Shown: one piece after another, positions 57,761-64,000 of the stretch | How the letters are laid out: each line of letters begins with the position of its first letter | How positions within the stretch are numbered: the stretch's first letter is position 1 | DNA from: Devosia oryziradicis | Lineage (GTDB): Bacteria > Pseudomonadota > Alphaproteobacteria > Rhizobiales > Devosiaceae | DNA length: 64,000 bases | Direction: 5' to 3' | NCBI RefSeq assembly: GCF_016698645.1 | Contig: NZ_CP068047.1 | Location: forward strand, 1,337,001-1,401,000 | Notes under the pieces: generated by a model | Told to the model about the DNA's origin: nothing | Databases searched by the model: none | Seen by the model: only the letters and a program-made list of their open reading frames with translations | Position numbers and translations under genes: made by a program

Positions 57761-58516
57761 TTGAGTCTCGTACTCCCCAGTTCTGGCCGCAGGGTTCCCT
57801 GCGAGCAGTGCCCGCTCAGGGCTATGCCCAATTTTCGGGAGTTCGAGCCGCAGGAGCTGAGGTTTGTGTCGTCGTTCAAGGCGGGCGAACTGGTTGCCGA
57901 GGTTGGCACCACCCTCCTGTCTGAAGGAAACCACAGTGCCCACCTCTACACGCTGCTGTCAGGCTGGGCCTTCCGCTACAAGACCCTGCAGGACGGGCGG
58001 CGGCAAATCCTGAATTACCTTCTTCCAGGCGACCTCATCGGGCTGCAGGGTTCGATCATCGGGGAACTGCAGCATTCGGTCGAAGCGCTGTCGCCGCTGG
58101 TGCTCTGTGTGTTCCAGCGAGATCGACTGAGCGAGCTGTTCCGCAACCATCCGGGTCTAGGCTTTGACATAACCTGGCTGGCCGCGCAGGAAGAGCGCAT
58201 GCTCGACGATCACCTGCTCAGCCTGGGCCGGCGCACGGCGCTCGAGCGCGCGGCCTATCTGATCGCCTTCCTCTACCAGCGGGCCGCGTCGGTGGGCCTG
58301 GCCGCCTCGAGCACGCTCTATGTGCCCATTACCCAGATGCATGTCGCCGATACGCTCGGACTTTCGATTGTTCATACCAACAAGACCCTCCGCAAGCTGG
58401 CCGACAGATCACTGATCCGCTGGCTCGACCGGTCCTGCGAGGTTCTCGATGTGGACGGGTTGATGGATCTTGCCGGATGGGACGGCCTGCCAGAGCGTCG
58501 GCGGCCATTGATATGA
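57761..58516 (+). CDS. Crp/Fnr-family transcription regulator
   Basis: A 251-residue regulator. An N-terminal CxxC pair in RVPCEQCPLRAM precedes a cyclic nucleotide-binding-like domain (GNHSAHLYTLLSGWAFRYKTL and LPGDLIGLQG), a long dimer helix and a C-terminal winged helix (ITQMHVADTLGLSIVHTNKTLRKL). Only two Cys are present at the N-terminus, so a standard FNR cluster is unlikely. The TTG at 57761 is preferred over a GTG at 57695 because that one lies upstream of the promoter at 57700-57724, and because it leaves the usual short lead before CxxC. Confidence 0.87.
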   Translation: MSLVLPSSGRRVPCEQCPLRAMPNFREFEPQELRFVSSFKAGELVAEVGTTLLSEGNHSAHLYTLLSGWAFRYKTLQDGRRQILNYLLPGDLIGLQGSIIGELQHSVEALSPLVLCVFQRDRLSELFRNHPGLGFDITWLAAQEERMLDDHLLSLGRRTALERAAYLIAFLYQRAASVGLAASSTLYVPITQMHVADTLGLSIVHTNKTLRKLADRSLIRWLDRSCEVLDVDGLMDLAGWDGLPERRRPLI

Positions 58517-58598
58517 GCAGCTGCCCAGCCTCAAATCCGCCATTGGGCTGGGCGAAGGAGAGGCGGTCGTCAATCGGCCGCCGCGGACGACAGATACA

Positions 58599-60026
58599 AT
58601 GAGCCTTGCGAGCACACTGATCGGTCATCAGGAGATGGGAGTGCGCCGTCATTTTGGCCAGCGACTGATCGTCTTGCTGTCCCTGGCCCTCGTGATGCTA
58701 GCCGCCGGGGCGGCACTGGTGATGGTGCAGGGCATTGATCGGCAGATCGACGACGTGAACCGCACCTATGAGGTGCGCAACCAGGCTCGTGAACTCACCA
58801 GTGCGCTCAGTGAGGCCGAGAGCAGCCAGCGAGGTTATCTGCTCACGCGCGACCCAAGTTATCTCGAGCCTTACCATGGCGCCGCCGCTTCAATCGACGC
58901 CCGATTATTGTCGCTCAGCGCCCTCACCAATGGCGATCCGAGGCAGGCTGAAAGGGTGAAGGCTATTGCGAGCGAGGTCGTGACCAAGGCCGCGGAAATG
59001 GCGCGGGCCGTGGCATTGGTCCAGCAGGACCGGGGCTTCGAGGCGCGAACGCTGATCCAGACGGGCTTGGGCGAACGGCTCATGGACAGCATCCAGCTCG
59101 CTCTGGAGCGCTTCATCGGTGAAGAAAACCAGAAGCTGCTCGACCGAAACCGCGACATCGATCAATCGCGCAAGCTCCTTGTCGGGGCACTGATCGCGGC
59201 TTTGGCGGGTGCGGTGCTGCTCGCCTATACGCTGTTGTCGCGGACGCAACGGGAGGTCAGCGCCCTGGCACAAAGCAAGGAGCGGCTCGTCACCGAAAAC
59301 GAGGTCCTTGAGGCGCGTGTGCGGGAGCGTACGCAGGCCCTGGAAGAGGCGCGCGGGCATGCCGAGCGGGAACGGCAGCGCGTGGAAGCCCTGTTGCAGG
59401 ATGCCAACCACCGCATCGGGAACTCCCTGGCAACGGTCTCCTCGCTGCTGGGGCTGCAATTGCTGCGCGGCAAGTCGGACGAAGTGCGTGCGGCCTTGGA
59501 GTCAGCCCGATCGCGGGTGCATGCAATCGCGTCGGCGCACCGCAGGTTGCGATTGGGCGAGGATTTCGAGACCGCCAGTGCCGATGAATTCCTGGGTGCC
59601 GTGCTTGAAGACATTGCCACCACGGCGGGCAGCGACACAAAAAATGTCCAGCTGCAGGGCGAGTTCGACTCGATTGTCGTGGGCGCACGCGATGCAACGA
59701 CGCTGGGTATCCTGGTGGGGGAACTCGTGACCAATGCGGTCAAGCACGCCTTTCCCGCAGGCCGAAGCGGCACCATCAGCGTTACGCTGAAGCGGGACCA
59801 GTCGGGTGTACCGATGCTGCGGGTTATCGATGATGGTGTCGGCATCGCGGGCGGGCAGCTACCCGCAGACGGCGGGCTCGGTTCGGTCATCATCAAGCAA
59901 TTGGCAGCACAGTTTGGCGGTGACCCGTTTTATGAGGCGCGCCCTGGTGGGGGGCTCAGCGTCAGCGTGTCCTTACCCGGCATAACCGGCACCTCGCCGC
60001 CCCAAGGCCTCTCACCAGGAGCATGA
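58599..60026 (+). CDS. CHASE3 sensor histidine kinase of the HisKA_2 type
   Basis: A 475-residue membrane kinase. TM1 (about 23-44) and TM2 (about 196-214) enclose a helical CHASE3 domain (SSQRGYLLTRDPSYLEPY is diagnostic). A coiled coil (about 220-270) leads to the kinase core with the phosphoacceptor in LLQDANHRIGNSLATVSSLL and the ATPase N-box VGELVTNAVKHAFP, then GLGSVIIKQLAAQFGG. It lies downstream of the Crp/Fnr gene and is one base from a lipid kinase gene, so it probably belongs to the stress signalling set. Confidence 0.9.
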   Translation: MSLASTLIGHQEMGVRRHFGQRLIVLLSLALVMLAAGAALVMVQGIDRQIDDVNRTYEVRNQARELTSALSEAESSQRGYLLTRDPSYLEPYHGAAASIDARLLSLSALTNGDPRQAERVKAIASEVVTKAAEMARAVALVQQDRGFEARTLIQTGLGERLMDSIQLALERFIGEENQKLLDRNRDIDQSRKLLVGALIAALAGAVLLAYTLLSRTQREVSALAQSKERLVTENEVLEARVRERTQALEEARGHAERERQRVEALLQDANHRIGNSLATVSSLLGLQLLRGKSDEVRAALESARSRVHAIASAHRRLRLGEDFETASADEFLGAVLEDIATTAGSDTKNVQLQGEFDSIVVGARDATTLGILVGELVTNAVKHAFPAGRSGTISVTLKRDQSGVPMLRVIDDGVGIAGGQLPADGGLGSVIIKQLAAQFGGDPFYEARPGGGLSVSVSLPGITGTSPPQGLSPGA

Positions 60027-60027
60027 C

Positions 60028-60945
60028 TTGCGCATCATTGCCGTTCTCAATCGCGATGGCGGGACGCTGCGTACAATGGACCTGGCGGCCTTCTGCGCCA
60101 GTGCCGAGGAGGTCTTCGCCCGACACGGACATGCACTCGAATGCAGGGTCGTCCCGGGCAGCGACGTGGAGCCGACACTTCGCCAGGCGGCGGGAAGTCA
60201 GGGTGTCGATGCCATCCTGGCCGGTGGCGGCGACGGCACGATTTCGACGGCCGCCGGCATTGCCTATGAGACGGGCATGACGCTCGCGGTCTTGCCGGTG
60301 GGGACGATGAACCTTTTTGCCCGGGCGCTTGGCGTACCGCTGGTGCTCGAACAGGCGCTGGAGGCCATCGCGGGGGGCGAGGTGGGTGCGATAGACATCG
60401 GCACGGCCAATGACCGCCCCTTCGTCCATCAGTTCGGGGTGGGCGTGCATGCCCGGCTGGTGCGTATCCGCGAAAATCTCAGCTATGGAAGCCGCTACGG
60501 CAAGATGCTGGCAAGTTTGCGCGCTATCGGTGCCGCGGCGCTGAACCCACCCCAATTCGATGCCGAGTTCCATACTGGCGCCCACAGCGAGACGCGGCGC
60601 GTCTCGGGCATAGCGGTCTCCAACAATCCGCTCGGGGATGGCCAGATCCACGCCAATCGCCTCGATGGCGGCGTGCTCGGGGTCTATATAGCGGCGCCGC
60701 TATCCACGTCAGCCTTGCTCAAGCTGGCAGCGGACGTGTTCATGGGCACCTGGCGTGCCAGCCCTGCCGTCACCGAGCAAGAGGTTGACGAGGTGACCCT
60801 GCATTTCCCAAAGCGGAAGCGCGGTGCCCATGCGGTGATCGACGGCGAGCTGATCAAGCTGGACCGATCCGTAACACTCAAGATACACCCTGGTGCATTG
60901 AAGGTAATCTTGCCGAAATCGGAACAACCCGCAGCCGGTTCATAA
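60028..60945 (+). CDS. Diacylglycerol/lipid kinase family protein
   Basis: A 305-residue member of the DAGK catalytic family. It has the nucleotide motif LAGGGDGTISTAA and the LPVGTMNLFARALGVP block, then a beta-sandwich C-terminal half with VSNNPLGDGQ and AHAVIDGELI. Such enzymes phosphorylate diacylglycerol, sphingoid bases or related lipids using ATP. The TTG start is one base after the CHASE3 kinase stop, which implies tight co-expression. Confidence 0.87.
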   Translation: MRIIAVLNRDGGTLRTMDLAAFCASAEEVFARHGHALECRVVPGSDVEPTLRQAAGSQGVDAILAGGGDGTISTAAGIAYETGMTLAVLPVGTMNLFARALGVPLVLEQALEAIAGGEVGAIDIGTANDRPFVHQFGVGVHARLVRIRENLSYGSRYGKMLASLRAIGAAALNPPQFDAEFHTGAHSETRRVSGIAVSNNPLGDGQIHANRLDGGVLGVYIAAPLSTSALLKLAADVFMGTWRASPAVTEQEVDEVTLHFPKRKRGAHAVIDGELIKLDRSVTLKIHPGALKVILPKSEQPAAGS

Positions 60946-61039
60946 TTCTTTGCAACCAAATCATGCCTTCCGCGTTCGGGATCATTAGCCGTAGGGCTTG
61001 GGTATTGCAGGGCACGTTGCGTTAGCGTCAGGACGGAAA

Positions 61040-62563
61040 TTGATTAATGATGGGGCCGACCTGCCCGGCGATGTACGGCGGGTCGTTGATGATCCAGTGC
61101 GGTTGCAAGCGCTGGCGGCGATGGATGTGCTCGATAGCCATCCCGACACCGATTTCGAACGGCTGAGCCGGACTGCTGCTTTCGCGTTGGATGCCGAAAT
61201 CGCCTTGGTGACACTTGTCGATAAAGGGCGGCAGTGGTTCCGCGCCTGTTTCGGCATCGAGGGCGTGAGCGAGACCGAGACCGGAAGCTCGTTCTGTGCC
61301 TACACCATCGCGCTACCACAGGATGACGATACGCTGGTCGTCCTCGACGCGACGCAGGATGAGCGCTTCAAGGACAATCCCCTGGTCACCGGCTGGCCTG
61401 GTATCCGTTTCTATGCGGGCGCCGCCATTATCGTCGGCGGCCAGAAGGTCGGTGCCCTCTGCGTCATCGACACCAAGCCACGTGCGGCGTTTGCCCCCAG
61501 CCAAGTCGAGCAGCTGGTCAACCTGGCGAGCCTGACCTCGACCCTGTTCTCACTCAAGGACGAGGCTCGTGTGCGCGCGCGCACGGCTGCGGCATTGGTG
61601 CGGGAGGAGTGGCGCCACGCACTCACGCTCGAGGCGGGCAAGGTGGGAAGCTGGGTCTGGGATGTGCGCACCGGCGACGTGGTGTGCAACGAAATGTTCC
61701 ACCGCATGTATGGCCTGGCCGAGGGTCCGGTGCTGGTCGGCGATGTTCTGGCCGCCACGCACCCCCTCGACCGGGCAATGGTCGAAGCCAGTATCGAAGC
61801 CAGTTTCGAGGATGGCCTGGATTACAGTGCCGAAGCGCGCATCGCGGCCACGGGACGCTGGCTGACCATGCGCGGCCGGGTGTACCAGCGCGACGCCAAT
61901 GGCAAACCGCTGGTTATGATGGGCGTCAGTATCGACATCACGGACAGCAAGCAGAGCGCCGACCATACCCGGCTGCTGCTGCGCGAGCTCAATCACCGGG
62001 TGAAGAACACCCTGGCCATGATCCAGTCGGTGGCACGGCAGACCATTCGCCAGAACCCCGATCCAAAGGACTTCATCGAGGCGTTTTCCGGTCGCCTGCG
62101 AACCATTTCGGATGCCCATGTGCTGCTCGCCGACCGAGACTGGTCCGGTGTGCAGCTCTACGAAGTCATTGCTTCCCAGCTGGGTCCCAAGTTCAAGACC
62201 AATCCCGACAGGGCAGAGGTGCGCGGTGATGATGTTACCCTGCCGGCCGATCATGCCCTGGGCCTCGGACTGATCCTGCACGAGTTGACGACCAATGCGC
62301 ACCGTCACGGCGCCTGGTCGGGCCCGACGGGTACCGTCAACATAGATTGGCAGATCAAGCCTGAGCCAACGCGCGGCCTAGCGCTGACGTGGCGGGAAAG
62401 CGGGGGGCCGACAGTATCGGCCCCTGCTGAATATGGCCTTGGTGCCAAGTTGATCGAGCGTAGCCTCGCCAAGGTACTCGACAGCGAGGTGGCGCTGAGT
62501 TTTGAACCATCGGGCGTAGTTGCCCGGGTCTGGATGCCGCTGCCGGCGGAGGACGCCGCCTGA
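61040..62563 (+). CDS. GAF-PAS sensor kinase of the HWE family
   Basis: A soluble kinase of 507 residues. A GAF domain (about 14-165, with TGSSFCAYTIALP and FYAGAAIIVGGQKVGALCVID), a PAS domain (about 190-310, with GSWVWDVRTGDVVCNEMFHRMYG) and an HWE kinase core with His in LLRELNHRVKNTLAMIQSVA; the N-box is LILHELTTNAHRHGAW. The TTG at 61040 is chosen because AGGAC lies five bases upstream; the frame runs back to a TTG at 60998. It may feed phosphate to PhyR along with the other HWE kinases. Confidence 0.9.
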   Translation: MINDGADLPGDVRRVVDDPVRLQALAAMDVLDSHPDTDFERLSRTAAFALDAEIALVTLVDKGRQWFRACFGIEGVSETETGSSFCAYTIALPQDDDTLVVLDATQDERFKDNPLVTGWPGIRFYAGAAIIVGGQKVGALCVIDTKPRAAFAPSQVEQLVNLASLTSTLFSLKDEARVRARTAAALVREEWRHALTLEAGKVGSWVWDVRTGDVVCNEMFHRMYGLAEGPVLVGDVLAATHPLDRAMVEASIEASFEDGLDYSAEARIAATGRWLTMRGRVYQRDANGKPLVMMGVSIDITDSKQSADHTRLLLRELNHRVKNTLAMIQSVARQTIRQNPDPKDFIEAFSGRLRTISDAHVLLADRDWSGVQLYEVIASQLGPKFKTNPDRAEVRGDDVTLPADHALGLGLILHELTTNAHRHGAWSGPTGTVNIDWQIKPEPTRGLALTWRESGGPTVSAPAEYGLGAKLIERSLAKVLDSEVALSFEPSGVVARVWMPLPAEDAA

Positions 62564-62566
62564 CGG

Positions 62567-63004
62567 CTAGTCCCCCTTCGGCTCGTTCTGCTTGCGCATC
62601 AGGAAATACGCGCCGATCGCGGCTGCGGGCAGGGCGATGGCCCGACCCATGGGCGACTTCAGCACAACAGGCAGGGCGGTCAGCGCCGCCGTGGTGACGA
62701 AGGCGCTGGTCTCGGTGGACTTGCGCTTTTCCGCTGCCTGGCGCCGATTTCGGTTTTCCCCGATGCGCGTGCCCAGATACACGGCAAGGGCCAGCACGAT
62801 AAAAGCACCGGCCAGGATCAGCGCCGCATAGATACCGCCATAGCGGTCGGCAAGGGCCAGAAATCCCGCGACGATCAGGAACACCACACCAACCAGCGCA
62901 AGGCCGAACATCACCACATTGACGATGATGGTGTTGCGGACCCGGGCGGTGATGGATTCGACCTCTATGCCGAGCAAGGCGGCAAGCGGAACGAGCAGAT
63001 GCAT
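62567..63004 (-). CDS. Holin-like small membrane protein (phage holin superfamily type)
   Basis: A 145-residue protein with two central TM helices (VVMFGLALVGVVFLIVAGFLAL and AALILAGAFIVLALAVYLG), an Arg/Lys-rich stretch, and a third hydrophobic segment near the C-terminus. Chromosomal relatives are often labelled phage holin family, but no phage genes are present. It follows the DUF883 gene by two bases and shares its EcfG-type promoter, so it is likely a stress-induced envelope protein. Confidence 0.75.
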   Translation of the reverse strand: MHLLVPLAALLGIEVESITARVRNTIIVNVVMFGLALVGVVFLIVAGFLALADRYGGIYAALILAGAFIVLALAVYLGTRIGENRNRRQAAEKRKSTETSAFVTTAALTALPVVLKSPMGRAIALPAAAIGAYFLMRKQNEPKGD

Positions 63005-63006
63005 GG

Positions 63007-63384
63007 TTAGTGCCGGGACAGCAGGGCGAGAATGAAGCCGATGCCCAGGGCGCTGGCGACGGCGGTCAAAGGTTTTTCGCGGATGGTGTCCTTGATCTGC
63101 TGCTCAAGGGCGCTGGCCTGCTCCTGGACGTCCTCAACGACGTGCTGGCCCTGGCGCTGGAGATGGCGCGCTTCGCTCTTGGCGACATCGCGGACTTCGT
63201 TGACCTTTTCATTGCTCAGGCGGGCAAGCGTGGATGCAATGGCCTTGATGTCATCCTGCAGCTGGGCAACCTGATCCTCGAGCCGCGCTTCGCGCGCGCT
63301 GGTCGTGGCTGCCCCGGCACGGTTGCCGGTGGTTCGAGCCGATCGCGTGGTGCGGCCGGGGGCCATGTCGGGGGTGTTCGCCAT
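63007..63384 (-). CDS. DUF883-type membrane-anchored protein (ElaB/YqjD-like)
   Basis: A 125-residue protein with a basic, low-complexity N-terminus, a long amphipathic helix (about 35-100, rich in Glu, Gln and Arg), and a C-terminal TM segment (LTAVASALGIGFILALLSRH). ElaB/YqjD relatives are stationary-phase inner membrane proteins that bind ribosomes. The ATG at 63384 has AGGAG seven bases upstream. Upstream lies a perfect EcfG-type promoter (63413-63437). Confidence 0.85.
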   Translation of the reverse strand: MANTPDMAPGRTTRSARTTGNRAGAATTSAREARLEDQVAQLQDDIKAIASTLARLSNEKVNEVRDVAKSEARHLQRQGQHVVEDVQEQASALEQQIKDTIREKPLTAVASALGIGFILALLSRH

Positions 63385-63412
63385 TTGACGCTCCTGTCGT
63401 AGTTTGTGGTTC

Positions 63413-63437
63413 AACGTGCGGAAAACCCTGCGGTTCC
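63413..63437 (-). promoter_or_regulatory. EcfG-type promoter of the DUF883/holin-like pair
   Basis: On the minus strand GGAAC (63437-63433) and CGTT (63416-63413) are separated by 16 bases, a perfect match. The -10 box is 28 bases upstream of the DUF883 start codon. Confidence 0.82.
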
Positions 63438-63585
63438 AGCGCGGTACAAAGAAGACACCCCGAGGCACGCTGGGTGCATCGGGGTGGCTAAGGGGCGGGC
63501 GAAAGGGGGGCAGCTTTCAGCCCGCGGGCGCCTCTCACTGTGTGAGAACCGGAAACCGGCTGCGCCTGTTATCGTTTTGGGAGTG

Positions 63586-63744
63586 CTAGATGCGTCCCAT
63601 CAGAACCAGGATGAGGACGACAACCAGGACAACACCCAGGATGCCGGACGGGAAGTAGCCGAAGCCGCGCGAGTAGCCCCAGTTGGGAAGCGCGCCGATC
63701 AGCAGCAGAATGAGGATAATGATGAGGATTGTTCCCAGACCCAT
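63586..63744 (-). CDS. DUF3309 small membrane protein
   Basis: A 52-residue protein: MGLGTILIIILILLLIGALP, then NWGYSRGFGYFPSGILGVV and a second hydrophobic helix ending LMGRI. This is the DUF3309 pattern, common in alphaproteobacterial stress loci. AGGAGA stands before the ATG. It lies between the DUF883 gene and another small membrane protein on the same strand; no EcfG site was found directly upstream. Confidence 0.9.
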   Translation of the reverse strand: MGLGTILIIILILLLIGALPNWGYSRGFGYFPSGILGVVLVVVLILVLMGRI

Positions 63745-63789
63745 GGTCGGTCTCCTTGGTTATTATTCTTGTGACGCTTTGGTGCCGGG

Positions 63790-63945
63790 CTAGAGTATGG
63801 CCAGCATCAGGGCGGCGGCGGTGATCAGGATAAACATTGCCGGTGCGAGAGCTTTGAACACGTCGGCATAATGGGTTTCCCCGTCATAGCCTTCGGCCCA
63901 TACCGTCGCGGTGCGGCTGGCGTTCTCGAGCGCCTTGATTTCCAT
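63790..63945 (-). CDS. Small single-TM protein of unknown function
   Basis: A 51-residue protein (from MEIKALENASR) with a soluble N-terminal half containing GYDGETHYADVFKAL and a C-terminal TM helix (APAMFILITAAALMLAIL). The ATG at 63945 is preferred; a GTG at 63978 would extend it by 11 residues. It may be co-transcribed with the DUF3309 gene 46 bases downstream. No family recognised. Confidence 0.6.
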   Translation of the reverse strand: MEIKALENASRTATVWAEGYDGETHYADVFKALAPAMFILITAAALMLAIL

Positions 63946-64000
63946 GTGAGTCACGCCTGCCTCCCCATTGATCGCCACGCAGTGTTGCGCTGCCCCATGA

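Noticed and set aside
62567..63004. Prophage holin
   Set aside because: No phage structural, lysis or integration genes are nearby; the gene shares a stress promoter with DUF883 and fits chromosomal holin-like proteins.
63404..63774. 122-codon plus-strand frame at the right end
   Set aside because: It is antisense to the DUF3309 gene, whose family pattern is clear, and its Asp/Gln/Asn-rich C-terminal half is the mirror of a Leu/Val-rich membrane protein.

Overview
The window is a GC-rich stretch of alphaproteobacterial chromosome. The PhyR-NepR-EcfG general stress response module, HWE-type histidine kinases, a zapE-mdh-sucCD-sucAB-lpd block, a four-gene yej operon and TamA/TamB all point to Hyphomicrobiales. 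A Devosia-like organism fits the overall gene style, but that genus-level guess is inference. No tRNA, rRNA, CRISPR array, transposase or prophage was seen. Several starts are TTG or GTG.

Layout. Positions 1-1524: the N-terminal part of a membrane sensor protein that runs off the left edge, and an SDR dehydrogenase. Positions 1697-11500: macA-macB efflux genes followed by tamA-tamB. Positions 11662-17417 (minus): yejB-yejE-yejF-yejA peptide importer. Positions 17605-20548: a small DUF2007-like protein, an AprI/Inh-type lipoprotein, zapE and a small P-loop kinase. Positions 20587-33193: the TCA block mdh, sucC, sucD, sucA, sucB, lpd, interrupted by one unknown secreted protein inside sucCD and by four unrelated genes between sucB and lpd. 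Positions 33480-39020: a uronate operon with TRAP transporter dctPQM, a GntR/FCD regulator, kduI, kduD and kdgF; uxuA lies nearby at 40805. Positions 42113-48426: a hybrid kinase with a DivK-like receiver, an alpha-oxoamine synthase-like PLP enzyme and a PAS-GGDEF-EAL protein. Positions 48434-53195 (minus): a polar amino acid ABC importer co-transcribed with a UPF0045 protein and an aspartoacylase-like deacylase. Positions 53402-63945: the general stress response region.

How the parts work together. The uronate genes take unsaturated uronates (kdgF, kduI, kduD) and mannonate (uxuA) to 2-keto-3-deoxygluconate. The stress region holds phyR, nepR, ecfG, a cytosolic PAS/HWE kinase, a Crp/Fnr regulator, a degenerate receiver, a CHASE3 kinase paired with a lipid kinase, a GAF/PAS/HWE kinase and several small membrane proteins. 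Reading the intergenic DNA reveals a set of GGAAC-N16/17-CGTT sites, the known EcfG promoter pattern, in front of phyR, nepR (one mismatch), a DUF1328 gene, the Crp/Fnr gene and the DUF883/holin-like pair. This outlines a local stress regulon and helps fix one start codon.

Non-coding structure includes three copies of a paired palindrome (4891, 11530, 18764), a different repeat between mdh and sucC, a long imperfect palindrome at 18589, and several clear terminators.
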